A DNA stretch of 43,976 bases, taken from NCBI GenBank assembly GCA_028097405.1, contig JAOHEK010000024.1, positions 1 through 43,976 on the forward strand. The letters run 5' to 3'. The position numbers and the translations under genes were made by a program. This document shows positions 7,750 through 16,497 of the stretch, piece by piece. The stretch comes from Paracoccaceae bacterium. Lineage in GTDB: Bacteria; Pseudomonadota; Alphaproteobacteria; Rhodobacterales; Rhodobacteraceae. The notes under the pieces were generated by a model. That model was not told where the DNA came from. It worked only from the letters and a program-made list of their open reading frames with translations, and did no database searches. Position 1 is the first letter of the stretch. Each line of letters begins with the position of its first letter.

Positions 7750-9501
7750 ATGGTTACCCAGTCATTGAATGTTGAGACCAGCGGGTCTTCGACGGCTGCG
7801 TCGGAAATTTCCGATAGCTGGTTCGGTGGAATCCAGACCGGATATCGTCCCTTCAATGGGTACGAGACCGCTGCAGACGCCATTGACCTTGGCCTTTTAC
7901 GTTGGCCGGGCGGTACGATATCGGAAACCCGTCCTGAGGTTTATGGCCTGGATATTCCCGGCTTGTTTGATGCAACCGACCTTTGGGCGCACAATCCAGA
8001 CCGGCAACGCCCGGACCTTGAGGCGTCGTTGGCATATGCCATTCAGGAAGACATCCCGTTCTCTCTGATTATTCCGACGGCCAGATATAAGGGCGACATT
8101 GCAACGGGCGAAGCGCATCTTGAGGATTTCTTGGCAGATCTTTTCTTGGGCGAATACGGCGATTTGTCCGCTAATTTTACGCTTGAGATCGGCAATGAAT
8201 TCTATGCTTTGGACGATTTCGCAGATGATCCCGGCGCCTATGGTCAGATTGCGTCAAGCTTTGCGGAAACCATTCAGGCCATGGCGCAACAGCACCTGTC
8301 GCCGGCGCAGCAAGCGAGTTTGGACATCGCCGTTCAGATGGGGCGCTCGGGCGTTGAGAACGACTTGGTCTTGGACCAATTTTCGAACGAAGCGCTTTCG
8401 GCGACAACGGCTTTGGTTTTTCACTCGTTACCGATTTCCTTGAACAACCTGAACAAAGAGCATGATGATCGTGATGGATTGACCCGCTACGATGCCGCCG
8501 CTCAGCAATTTAACGCGTGGCGCGCGGCGATTGCCGAAGCCAACGGAACGTCGGAACCTGACCTGTTTCTATCGGCTTGGTCCGTGGGTGGTTCAGGTGA
8601 GACGGGCGATTCCATTTGGCACGAATACGGATCGAAAAGCGTTGCGATGATTTTGGACACCTTCGCGGGATACGCGTCAATCGGCACCGATGCCGCCGCC
8701 GTTTGGGGCATTAATTCTGAACACAACAATCGGGTGTCCACGCCGGACGGGACCGCGTCTGAACTTAGTCACATCGGTGAGTTGCTGACGTTGATGTCGG
8801 TTTCGTTGCCGGGCCTTGCCTTTCAAGGCGCGTTCACACCACACAGCCGCGACGATGACACCATGGTTTGGACGTTTGGGGACGGGACGGCGTTCACAAG
8901 CTATGTTGCCATCAACGAGCTTGGCAGTTTGGCGCATAACTATACGGTCAATTTCGATGGTGTGCAGAATTTCCAACTGCTTTCGGCAACTTTGCTGTCG
9001 TCGGAATTTGAAGATGGCTACATCGGATCGGCGTCGGACACTGACGCCAGTCTTTACGAGGTGCCTGTCGTAGGCGATCTGCAATTTGAATTCACGGACG
9101 ATGGCCTGCAATTCGAATTCGAACGCAGCTATGACGCGGCTGAAATTTCGATCTCGGAAAACACTGGATCGTTGGGTTCGACTGGCCGAGACTGGATTTC
9201 TGGCACGCTTAGCGATGAAATAATCGCTGGCTACGAGGGGGATGATTTCATTTTGGGCGGCGCTGGTAACGACACTGTCCAAGGTGGGGAGGGTGCCGAT
9301 CAGATTGACGGTGGCGGCGGGGATGACGTGATATTTGGCGGTGATGCCGCCGATGAGGCTGCATGGGAGGCCTTTTTGCAATACAACCGTCAAGTAACGA
9401 CTGCGCAAATCGTGGAGCCCCGTTCTAGCGGAATACCAGATTCGCCGGTTTCAGCAGATGCCTTGATTTTTCAGGTAGATTCGTTTGATTTCGATGTGTA
9501 G
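7750..9501 (+). CDS. Secreted glycoside-hydrolase-like protein with RTX calcium-binding repeats
   Basis: 583 residues with no Sec signal peptide. Residues about 24-340 resemble a TIM-barrel glycosidase: LLRWPGGTISE (49-59), then TLEIGNEFYAL (144-154), whose Asn149-Glu150 matches the acid/base position of clan GH-A. Residues about 360-465 look like an accessory beta-sandwich. Residues about 486-532 hold GG-x-G-x-D-type RTX nonapeptides (GYEGDDFILGGAGNDTVQGG), and the hydrophobic/acidic tail (ALIFQVDSFDFDV) fits a type I secretion signal. It probably acts outside the cell on the polysaccharide made by the neighbouring genes. The strand where the nucleophile Glu is expected reads LFLSAWSVG, so catalysis is uncertain. 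An AGAAGG site lies about 10 bases before this ATG. Confidence 0.75.
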   Translation: MVTQSLNVETSGSSTAASEISDSWFGGIQTGYRPFNGYETAADAIDLGLLRWPGGTISETRPEVYGLDIPGLFDATDLWAHNPDRQRPDLEASLAYAIQEDIPFSLIIPTARYKGDIATGEAHLEDFLADLFLGEYGDLSANFTLEIGNEFYALDDFADDPGAYGQIASSFAETIQAMAQQHLSPAQQASLDIAVQMGRSGVENDLVLDQFSNEALSATTALVFHSLPISLNNLNKEHDDRDGLTRYDAAAQQFNAWRAAIAEANGTSEPDLFLSAWSVGGSGETGDSIWHEYGSKSVAMILDTFAGYASIGTDAAAVWGINSEHNNRVSTPDGTASELSHIGELLTLMSVSLPGLAFQGAFTPHSRDDDTMVWTFGDGTAFTSYVAINELGSLAHNYTVNFDGVQNFQLLSATLLSSEFEDGYIGSASDTDASLYEVPVVGDLQFEFTDDGLQFEFERSYDAAEISISENTGSLGSTGRDWISGTLSDEIIAGYEGDDFILGGAGNDTVQGGEGADQIDGGGGDDVIFGGDAADEAAWEAFLQYNRQVTTAQIVEPRSSGIPDSPVSADALIFQVDSFDFDV

Positions 9502-9606
9502 CGGGGCGAGTGATTGGGCCAAAAAGGGTGCAGACTTTCGTTCGGTTATGGCGCGTCGCTTTCTTTCGTTTCCGATTGAACGCAACATGCTTTAAGACTT
9601 GCTCTT

Positions 9607-10236
9607 ATGCTCATGTTCCCCTCGAAAAACCTCGCTTTTCTGGCAATCCCGAAGACGGCGACTACGTCGATTGAAGCGGCCTTGTGCGATCTTGCGGATA
9701 ACGAGACCGCCCAGTCTGATTTTCCAAAACACATGACGGCCAATGCGTTTTTCAGGCAGTGGCACAAAGATCATCCCGACGGGACTGGGGCGCCTGACGC
9801 GTTCGCCGTTATACGGGACCCCATTGATCGTCTTGGAAGTTGGTACAGGTACCGGCGAAGAAGTGAGCTGGGCGGATCGCCCAAATCGACGGCAGATGTC
9901 ACCTTCGAGGATTTCGTGATTGAGTACTTGAAGGAAGAACGTCAGCCATTTGCCGACGTTGGAAACCAGTTTAGGTTTTGCACCGATCAACAAGGGCGCA
10001 TGTTAGTTCGATACCTGTTTTCGTTTCACCAGCTATCGGTATTGGAAGGCTTTCTGGCAAGACGCTTTGAAACTCCAAAACCATTGTCACATCTAAACGC
10101 ATCCGAAGCTTCGGAACTTTCGTTGTCTCGTCAGACGACCGAGCGCTTGAAGCGTCAGAATGTGTCTGAGTTCAAGCTTTACGACAGCGTCGCGGCGAAG
10201 GGCTGGAACGAATTCGGGGTGCCCGCCAGGTTTTAG
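9607..10236 (+). CDS. Sulfotransferase-family protein
   Basis: 209 residues. IPKTATTSIEAAL (14-26) is the 5'-phosphosulfate loop and VIRDPIDRLGSWYRYR (68-83, Arg70 and Ser78) the 3'-phosphate motif of PAPS-dependent sulfotransferases (Sulfotransfer_2-like). Such enzymes move sulfate from PAPS to a hydroxyl or amino group, often on a carbohydrate. Its position just after the exopolysaccharide genes suggests sulfation of a polysaccharide or glycolipid. It is short but complete for bacterial members. The ATG at 9607 has a second ATG two codons later. No PAPS-synthesis genes are in the window. Confidence 0.8.
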   Translation: MLMFPSKNLAFLAIPKTATTSIEAALCDLADNETAQSDFPKHMTANAFFRQWHKDHPDGTGAPDAFAVIRDPIDRLGSWYRYRRRSELGGSPKSTADVTFEDFVIEYLKEERQPFADVGNQFRFCTDQQGRMLVRYLFSFHQLSVLEGFLARRFETPKPLSHLNASEASELSLSRQTTERLKRQNVSEFKLYDSVAAKGWNEFGVPARF

Positions 10237-10449
10237 ACCAAACAGTCGTGTCCCGAGACAGCCTTAGATTGAATTCGACGCAACTCTGAACCGTTTGGGT
10301 GGCGGGGTGCTCAGCAAAATGACGGGGTTTGCGTTTCAAGCGACGGTTCGTATCGCGGTAGGCGGGGACAAGTCCTCGACAGCGACCAAAGCCCGACATA
10401 ACGTGAGATCACCATATCATGTGCTGCCAATGTGGAATAAGCCATCGCA

Positions 10450-11085
10450 ATGTCCGATAGACCGACGCTTTCACTTGATAGGTTGATCGTCTGCCCGTGC
10501 TGCGACGCCGTTTTCACGTTGGTGCAGCCGAAAGCCGGGGAAAAGGCGAGTTGTCTGCGCTGCGGAACGGCACTGATTACGCCGAGACGCAAAGCGGGCA
10601 TGCAGATTATTGCCGTATCGCTTGCGATTGCCATTTTGATTGTTGCGGCCACGGTTTTTCCTTTTCTGACGATCAATGCGGGTGGCGCATCGAACTCGGT
10701 GTCGATCTTGGATGCGGCAATTGCCTTCAGCGACGGACCGTTGATCCTGCTGTCGCTTACCACCGCCGCCTTGATTATTTTCGTGCCTTTGGCGCGGGTA
10801 TTGCTGGCTCTTTACGTCTTGATCCCGGTCGTTTTAGATCGCGCACCCGCCCGAGGCGCGTCGCGGGCATTTCGGTTGTCTGAGGCGCTAAAGCCGTGGT
10901 CAATGGCCGAGATATTCGCGCTTGGTTGCGCTGTAGCCTTGGTAAAAATAACGGATTTGGCGGATGTGAGTTTTGGTCCGGCGTTTTGGATCTTTGCTGT
11001 TTTGGTTGTTTTACTTCTGGCGCAAGACAGTTTCCTTTGCAGATGGTCGGTATGGAAATCACTGGACAAAACCAGCACATCCTAA
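10450..11085 (+). CDS. pqiA: PqiA-family membrane protein, first half-protein
   Basis: 211 residues with an N-terminal zinc-ribbon-like cluster (C15, C17-C18, C35-x2-C38) followed by four hydrophobic segments: IIAVSLAIAILIVAATVFPF, ILLSLTTAALIIFVPLARVLL, the IFALGCAVALVKI region and IFAVLVVLLLAQD. The SWSMAEIFALGC-like segment (here PWSMAEIFALG) is a family hallmark. PqiA is the inner-membrane partner of the MCE protein PqiB in intermembrane lipid transport. E. coli PqiA has two such modules in one chain; here each module is a separate gene, and this is the first. It overlaps the next gene, so the two are probably translationally coupled. Confidence 0.85.
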   Translation: MSDRPTLSLDRLIVCPCCDAVFTLVQPKAGEKASCLRCGTALITPRRKAGMQIIAVSLAIAILIVAATVFPFLTINAGGASNSVSILDAAIAFSDGPLILLSLTTAALIIFVPLARVLLALYVLIPVVLDRAPARGASRAFRLSEALKPWSMAEIFALGCAVALVKITDLADVSFGPAFWIFAVLVVLLLAQDSFLCRWSVWKSLDKTSTS

Positions 11086-11702
11086 GCGCAAGGGAGCTGG
11101 GCGTTGTTGCCTGTACTCGTTGCACCAAGGTTTGGCCTGTGGGCACTGATGCCTGCGGTCGCTGTGGCAGCACAATCGTCGCACGTGATGACAAAAGCCT
11201 GCAACGCGTCTGGGCGCTGTGGCTAATGGGTGTGATTTGCTACATCCCGGCGAACATTTACCCGATGCTGCAAACGCGCACATTGGTCCAAGTCTCCGAA
11301 GACACAATCGTCGGTGGCGCGGTCGAGCTGATCCACCATGGCGCAATCGGTATCGCGCTTGTCATCTTGGTCGCCAGTGTCGTCATTCCATTGGGTAAAT
11401 TCCTTGCCATCGGATTTCTGGCGCTGTCGGTCAAACGCCCATCTAGCGTATCCAATCATCATCGACAGGTGCTTTACGAAGTCGTCGAATATATCGGACG
11501 CTGGTCAATGATCGACATCTTTGTCGTTGCGATCCTGTCATCCTTAGTGCAGTTGAATACCCTTGCGGCGGTCAATCCGGGGCGCGCCAGTCTCTTTTTT
11601 GCGCTCTCGGTTATTTTTACGATGCTGTCAGCAAAAGCCTTTGACAGCCGCATGATTTGGGATGTGCAGGCGAAACAAGCGGGAGCGGGCAGTCATGACT
11701 GA
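11052..11702 (+). CDS. pqiA: PqiA-family membrane protein, second half-protein
   Basis: 216 residues from the ATG at 11052 (another in-frame ATG three codons earlier is possible), overlapping the previous gene by 34 bases. It has its own Cys cluster (C21-x2-C24, C35-x2-C38) and PqiA signatures: IPANIYPMLQT, VIPLGKFLAIG and RWSMIDIFVVAIL with four membrane segments. With the first half it makes up the equivalent of one two-domain PqiA. It overlaps pqiB by 8 bases (ATGACTGA), which indicates translational coupling. Open frame extends upstream of 11043, but that part overlaps pqiA1 coding sequence and lacks family similarity, so it was excluded. Confidence 0.87.
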   Translation: MEITGQNQHILSARELGVVACTRCTKVWPVGTDACGRCGSTIVARDDKSLQRVWALWLMGVICYIPANIYPMLQTRTLVQVSEDTIVGGAVELIHHGAIGIALVILVASVVIPLGKFLAIGFLALSVKRPSSVSNHHRQVLYEVVEYIGRWSMIDIFVVAILSSLVQLNTLAAVNPGRASLFFALSVIFTMLSAKAFDSRMIWDVQAKQAGAGSHD

Positions 11703-13779
11703 AACACCACCTTCCGTCGCTATCGAACCGGCGCGGGCGTCGTTTCTGGGCCGTGCGTCAATTGTATGGCTGATCCCGATCCTAGCGTTGCTGATTTCAC
11801 TAGGCGTCGCGTTTCAGGCCTATAACAATCGCGGTCCATTAATCGAGATCGAGTTCGTAAGTGGGGCGGGCATTGCAAAAGGCCAGACCGAACTGCGTTA
11901 CCGCGATGTTGCTGTTGGGCTTGTCGAAGACGTCAAATTCTCGCCCGAGCTTTCTGCTGTTATTGCCTATGTGCGTGTGAATAAGGACGTCGCGCCTTAC
12001 ATTGATGTGGCATCGACTTTCTGGGTGGTGCAGCCGGAAATTACGGCCCAAGGTGTCACCGGTTTAGATACGGTCTTATCGGGTGTCTATATCGAAGGGA
12101 CATGGGATAGCGACATTGGCCCGCAGGAAACCCGGTTTACCGCCGCAGTCGATCCTCCGATCGTTGGATCTGGAAGCCCCGGTCTTGAGATCGTTCTGCG
12201 CACAACGCCCGCCGCCAGTCTGCAAGACAACAGCCCGATCATCTTTCGTGGGGTCGAAGTTGGACGCATCGGTAAGGCTAATATTTCACCCGGCGGTAGC
12301 TTCGCCATCGCCGACGGGGTCATCTACGAGCCGTTTGTCCGACTTATCAGCCCTTCGACCCGGTTCTGGGACACCTCGGGATTTTCGTTCAAGCTTGATC
12401 AAAGTGGCGCCGAAATCGACTTTTCCTCGCTCGCGACGCTGTTGGGCGGAGGTCTGACGTTCGACACCTTCGTGTCGGGCGCAGGCCCAGTGGAACAGGG
12501 CGCGGTCTTCGACGTCTATTTGGATGAATCTTCGGCGCGCAACAGTCTCTTCAACCAGTCTGATGTCGCGGATTTAGAAGTACGTGTCGTCTTTGACGAA
12601 AACATTTCGGGTCTGGCGGTTGGCGCGCCGGTTGAACTTAGCGGCTTGCCCATCGGTTCGGTAGAAAACATCAGCGGTGTTGTTGATGCCGGTACATTCA
12701 ATGACAACCGGGTCCGCTTAAGTGCGCTTCTGGACATCCAGCCCGCGCGCCTTGGTTTGCCGGGCGAGGTGACAGCCGAGGCCGCGCTTGAGTTTTTGGC
12801 GGTTCGCATTGAAGAAGGCCTTAGGGTGCGGCTTGCATCGTCGGGCTTGCTGGGGGGTGGTTTGAAAATCGAACTTGTCCAGGTCGACGACGCTGCACCT
12901 GTGGTGTTTCAAACCACCGATGGCGTCATCCCGATTTTGCCAACGACCGAAAGTTCGGTGTCCGACGCCAGTGCCACGCTTGAAGGTGTTGTGAACCGGT
13001 TCCAAGCTTTGCCCATCGAAGAGCTGTTGAATGCCGGAGTTATCTTTCTGAATAACGCCGCTACTTTGGTGGCAAGCGAAGACCTGCAAGAAACACCCGG
13101 CGACGTGCGCGCCTTGTTAAGCGATGTGCGCGGTATGGTGAATTCGGACGACATCCAGAATATCCCGGTTGCGCTGAATGCAGCGATTGTTCGCTTCGAA
13201 ACGCTGCTGGCGGAATTGGAAGAACAACAACTTGCCACCCGGCTTTCAGCCGCTTTGGACGCGGCGGCCGCGGCATCTGGAAACGTTTCGGCTTCCTTCG
13301 AGGGATTCCCCGCGCTGGTCGAACAATTCGGTGCGGTTGCACGCATGGTCGAAACCGTGCCGTTGGACGCTTTAACCACCCAACTTACCGAGCTTGTCGC
13401 GTCCGTGGATGAGATTGTAGGCACCGATGCCGCCCGCGAACTTCCAGCAGACCTAAGCGCTGCCTTGAACGAGATCAACGCGACGTTGGCAGACGTCCGC
13501 GAAGGCGGCGCTATCGACAACGTAAATGCCACGCTTTTGTCCGCACGCAACGCAGCTGATGCGATTGCCACGTCGACGCAAGACTTCCCGGCAGTCGTCG
13601 CAGAAATGCAGTCGGTTTTACTTGCAGCCCGCAGAACCATCGCCGGGTTCAACAACGGCGAAGCCTTAAGTCGTGAAGTGCAACGTGCGTTGCGCGATAT
13701 TTCTTCCGCCGCCGAAGCCTTGGCCGCATTGGCGCGAACGCTGGAACGTGACCCCAGTGCCCTTATAAGAGGACGATGA
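11695..13779 (+). CDS. pqiB: PqiB-like MCE protein
   Basis: 694 residues. One N-terminal membrane helix (about 22-41, IVWLIPILALLISLGVAFQA) anchors a periplasmic chain with three MCE domains, seen at IEIEFVSGAGIAKGQTELRY (about 50-69), LEIVLRTTPAASLQDNSPII and VVFDENISGLAVGAPVELSG. MCE rings stack into tunnels that carry phospholipids between the inner and outer membranes. E. coli PqiB is about 546 residues with three MCE domains; here the tail is some 150 residues longer and rich in alanine/leucine helical segments, probably a long coiled-coil needle. It is coupled to pqiA upstream and to pqiC downstream (ATGA overlap). Confidence 0.9.
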   Translation: MTETPPSVAIEPARASFLGRASIVWLIPILALLISLGVAFQAYNNRGPLIEIEFVSGAGIAKGQTELRYRDVAVGLVEDVKFSPELSAVIAYVRVNKDVAPYIDVASTFWVVQPEITAQGVTGLDTVLSGVYIEGTWDSDIGPQETRFTAAVDPPIVGSGSPGLEIVLRTTPAASLQDNSPIIFRGVEVGRIGKANISPGGSFAIADGVIYEPFVRLISPSTRFWDTSGFSFKLDQSGAEIDFSSLATLLGGGLTFDTFVSGAGPVEQGAVFDVYLDESSARNSLFNQSDVADLEVRVVFDENISGLAVGAPVELSGLPIGSVENISGVVDAGTFNDNRVRLSALLDIQPARLGLPGEVTAEAALEFLAVRIEEGLRVRLASSGLLGGGLKIELVQVDDAAPVVFQTTDGVIPILPTTESSVSDASATLEGVVNRFQALPIEELLNAGVIFLNNAATLVASEDLQETPGDVRALLSDVRGMVNSDDIQNIPVALNAAIVRFETLLAELEEQQLATRLSAALDAAAAASGNVSASFEGFPALVEQFGAVARMVETVPLDALTTQLTELVASVDEIVGTDAARELPADLSAALNEINATLADVREGGAIDNVNATLLSARNAADAIATSTQDFPAVVAEMQSVLLAARRTIAGFNNGEALSREVQRALRDISSAAEALAALARTLERDPSALIRGR

Positions 13780-14396
13780 CCATGGGTTTTCTGAAATGCG
13801 GCCTCGCCACGATCGCCCTGCTGCTGGCGGCTTGCACCGCCCCACAGCCCGAGCGCTTTTCGGCCTCAGCACCCAAAGCCACGGAAAGTGTCGGCATCGC
13901 GTTTCGGTCGGTCGAAGTTCTGGATGTTTCGCTGCCAACCTATGCTGCGGCGGAAGAGATCACTACACAAGGGGCGGGCGGGCGACTGACCGCTGACACC
14001 GAAGCCTTTTGGGCCGACAGCCCCGAACGTTCTATTTCACTGGCCTTGACGCGCAATCTGGTCGAGCTGACGGGCGCGCGGGTCGCCTCCGAACCGTGGC
14101 CATTTGAGACACCACCCGAAGCCCGTCTAGATATCCGTTTTGAGAGTTTAGTCGCTCAATCTAACGGGCAATTCATAGCGTCGGGACAATACTTTATTGG
14201 CGTTATCGAGGATATCGACGTTGCCGATAGGGAAGACGGTGGGGAACCCGTCACAAGACGCAATCGTGAAAACGCAGGATTGTTTAGCCTGGATGTGCCT
14301 TTTGATCCAGCAGGCGGTCCAAGCGCGATTGCTGCGGCGCGCGGGCAGGTGGTTCTTCAACTTGCGACTTTGATCGCCCGTAAGGGGCTGCGCTAA
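13776..14396 (+). CDS. pqiC: PqiC-like outer-membrane lipoprotein
   Basis: 206 residues with a lipoprotein signal peptide ending LLLAAC (Cys20 is the lipidation site) and an ABC-type auxiliary/PqiC fold. EVLDVSLPTY, FWADSPERSISLALTRNL and RLDIRFESLV resemble the family's regions. PqiC forms an outer-membrane ring that receives the PqiB needle. It is the last gene of the operon, and its start overlaps the pqiB stop. No clear terminator follows. Confidence 0.85.
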   Translation: MTMGFLKCGLATIALLLAACTAPQPERFSASAPKATESVGIAFRSVEVLDVSLPTYAAAEEITTQGAGGRLTADTEAFWADSPERSISLALTRNLVELTGARVASEPWPFETPPEARLDIRFESLVAQSNGQFIASGQYFIGVIEDIDVADREDGGEPVTRRNRENAGLFSLDVPFDPAGGPSAIAAARGQVVLQLATLIARKGLR

Positions 14397-14660
14397 AGCC
14401 ACTTGGAAAACTTGAACACTAAGGACAAGACAGGCCCTGAATCGGCTTGAGATTGAGTGTGGCAAGCGCCGAGCAGACCGCCTTTATCTAAGGAAATTGA
14501 ACAACCTTCTCAGCCGAGAGAGGCGATAGAGGATTTTCGGGCCATACATACCACGGTCGATAGATTGGAGCAGGGGGATGTTTGCTGAGCTTCGCTGCCG
14601 CGATGTATCGACGTCCGCGATGCCGACAATGGGAACCTTGGGCACGAACCAAAGAATTAG

Positions 14661-14695
14661 CTAAGGCCGACAGTTTTATTTACCGCCGGCCTTAG
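14661..14695 (-). terminator. Hairpin downstream of the BCCT remnant
   Basis: Perfect 9-bp inverted repeat CTAAGGCCG / CGGCCTTAG with a 17-base loop, just past the stop of the minus-strand BCCT fragment. The plus side is followed by TGTTGTTTT, so it may act in both directions. The remaining gap 14397-14660 holds no recognisable gene. Confidence 0.55.
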
Positions 14696-14702
14696 TGTTG
14701 TT

Positions 14703-14890
14703 TTACAATTTGGCGCGTACAGACCTAAGTGCCAGCCAGAGACAATAGCACATGACCAGAACAACCACAGTAAACGGAATGCCCATCGAAACGGCAGCGC
14801 CTTGAAGCGCACTTAAGCCACCCCCAATAGCAATGCGATGGCCACCAGACCCTCTAATGTGCACCAGAAGATACGCTGAACTGTAACCCG
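14703..14890 (-). pseudogene. BCCT-family (betaine/choline/carnitine) transporter, C-terminal remnant
   Basis: One minus-strand frame reads VTVQRIFWCTLEGLVAIALL. After a one-base shift at a G run, the next frame reads GGGLSALQGAAV then PFTVVVLVMCYCLWLALRS. Joined, these match the last two membrane helices of BCCT osmolyte transporters (pattern: RxFWxxxEGxxAxxLLxxGGLxALQ). The rest of the roughly 500-residue gene is missing and a stop precedes the fragment. A terminator hairpin follows it, so the 3' end of the gene has survived unmoved. Confidence 0.7.
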
Positions 14891-15083
14891 TCACGGCCGT
14901 TGAGACAGACAGCTGTGGATAAATACTTGGCAGCTAAGTTCGACTAATTCAAAAAACCTAAACATCGTCAGCAATGGCGAAACATGCCAGCGACTTAAGC
15001 AGTTATACGTTGTCTTTGTATCTGCTTTCCAAAGGTTACCAGACGGAGTAGGCATCCCAATCTTGGAAGATTTGGGACAAATT

Positions 15084-15629
15084 ATGGCGCAAAATGCCAC
15101 CATCTATAAAGTTGAACTCTCAGTTTCCGACATGGATCGTCACTATTATGAGGTCCATAAACTGACCGTGGCTAAGCATCCTTCAGAGACGGATGAACGG
15201 CTGATGGTGCGTATTGTCGCTTTTGCGCTAAATGCCCATGAGCTTTTGGAAATGACGAAAGGTCTTTCAACGGATGACGAGCCAGATATTTGGCAGAAAA
15301 GTCTGAGTGGAGAGCTTGATGTGTGGGTGGCCCTCGGACTTCCAAGCGAGAAGGTGTTGCGTCAATCTTGCGGCAAAGCCGACAAGGTAATTGTCTATCC
15401 ATATGGCGGCAGGACTGCCGATATGTGGTGGGATAAGATCAAAAACACCACCACCCGTTTTGATAATCTTCAGGTGATAAATTTTTCCGAGACCGACACA
15501 AGCGCACTGGCAAAATTAGCAAGCCGCGCGATGAAGCTCCAGATCAATATTCAGGACGGCGAGGTGATGGTCAGTGTTGATGATGCCGTCGTCTACGTTA
15601 CCCCCGTAAAGTGGAAAAGTGCCGCGTAG
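15084..15629 (+). CDS. yaeQ: YaeQ-family protein
   Basis: 181 residues from the ATG at 15084, which has GGGACAAATT just upstream; an earlier in-frame TTG adds seven atypical residues. It begins MAQNATIYKVELSVSDMDR and contains HPSETDERLMVRIVAFAL, ELDVWVALGLPSE and YPYGGRTADMWW, all diagnostic of YaeQ. The family has a PD-(D/E)XK nuclease-like fold (E and D/K-like residues in the ETDERLMVR and WVALGLPSEKVLRQ region), but its role is not established. It is full length (family about 180) and intact, standing alone between decayed sequences. Confidence 0.9.
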   Translation: MAQNATIYKVELSVSDMDRHYYEVHKLTVAKHPSETDERLMVRIVAFALNAHELLEMTKGLSTDDEPDIWQKSLSGELDVWVALGLPSEKVLRQSCGKADKVIVYPYGGRTADMWWDKIKNTTTRFDNLQVINFSETDTSALAKLASRAMKLQINIQDGEVMVSVDDAVVYVTPVKWKSAA

Positions 15630-16185
15630 ATCACGGCTGCCCGCTGCAAAGACCGAATTGAGTGGCTCAATGGTTGCCAGCTCAGTCAGGTGAGCGCGAT
15701 GACCGCATGTTGCGCTGCGCTAACAAGCTACGCATGGCGCTGGCTAGCGAGCCCAGTACTGCCTCTTGGGTAAATTTCAAACCAAAGGGCATGCACCAAC
15801 GAACCTACGACCGAAAACTCTCTGAGATTAGCGGTGCGAGGATCAAGCAGACCACTCAGCACTCACGCAGCGGCGGCGCTCATCGTCCGCGCACGTTCGA
15901 TTGTTTTCTCGTCGCAACGACGCAGTATCTTCTTGATCGGCTCGAAGCGTGCACGTGTCACATTCGTTCCATTGTCAGTAGCGAGTTCCAGCTTATTTGC
16001 AGCAGCGTTTGTCATCTTTTTTCCCATTCCCGAGCTTCTTGACCCTTCTAAAGGTGTATCCGATGCCGATTGAACGCAGCGCGAACGCGGCGTTCATCTT
16101 CGGTTAATATAGCGGTATGTCTGGATTAGCCGTGCAAGACGTCTGGTTCGGCGGATTGAAGAGTTGTTTCCGACAACAGAAGTGT
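15630..16185. other. Decayed sequence after yaeQ
   Basis: Around 15660-15840 the plus strand encodes CANKLRMALASEP then FKPKGMHQRTYDRKLSEI. The PKGMH-x-RTY pattern recalls short zinc-ribbon-type proteins common in this group, but the frame is cut off at both ends and I cannot assign it firmly. The remainder shows only the small minus-strand frame at 15863-16015. This looks like a landing zone of several partial elements. Confidence 0.35.
15863..16015 (-). CDS. Small hypothetical open frame
   Basis: A minus-strand ATG preceded by a purine-rich GGGAATGGGAAAAAAG leader encodes 50 residues (MTNAAANKLELATDNGTNV... ending in four alanines) with a basic FEPIKKILRRCDE segment. I do not recognise it. 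The good leader and lack of rare-looking codons make it plausible, but the surrounding sequence is decayed, so it may be a fragment or chance. Confidence 0.25.
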   Translation of the reverse strand: MTNAAANKLELATDNGTNVTRARFEPIKKILRRCDEKTIERARTMSAAAA

Positions 16186-16297
16186 GCAGCGAAGCCCACC
16201 CAAACTCTCGGATGTTGCCCGTTCAACTTGTCCGCCATAGGCCATGCACTTGAAATACATCCTTGGCCAAATCTAGGCCGATGGTTTTAACTGTCAT
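16186..16297 (-). pseudogene. IS110-family transposase, N-terminal remnant
   Basis: The minus-strand start MTVKTIGLDLAKDVFQVHG is the textbook N-terminus of IS110 DEDD transposases, with the first catalytic aspartate in GLDLAK. A GGAG site lies just upstream. The frame hits a stop after about 22 residues; a shifted frame carries weak further similarity and then it is lost. A larger C-terminal IS110 piece lies 2.5 kb away on the opposite strand. Sequence 16298-16497 has no gene. Confidence 0.7.
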
Positions 16298-16497
16298 TGG
16301 GTGGCTCCATTCCTAGCAGTTCAAAGTAACTGCACTTTGGCACATTCGATGCCAGTGGAGCAGGTGCCACCCACCTCATCCGCTCTGGGCCGTTCGTGCA
16401 GATGCCCTCGGTATCCGATTTTAATTGCTTCCAAGATCGCGAGTGCATCTTCGCGTTCGAAGCTTACATCAGAACATGTTCAATTTGATCGCGTTAG

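Noticed and set aside
8677..9408. Long open frame (243 codons) on the minus strand
   Set aside because: It lies entirely inside the RTX glycosidase-like gene on the other strand and has no family motifs; GC-biased codon use produces such mirrors.
10896..11051. Upstream extension of the second PqiA gene
   Set aside because: It would overlap the first PqiA gene by 190 bases and has no PqiA similarity; family sequence begins at 11052.
12909..13655. Minus-strand open frame of 248 codons rich in Ser/Ala
   Set aside because: Mirror of the alanine-rich PqiB tail; low-complexity composition and no start context.
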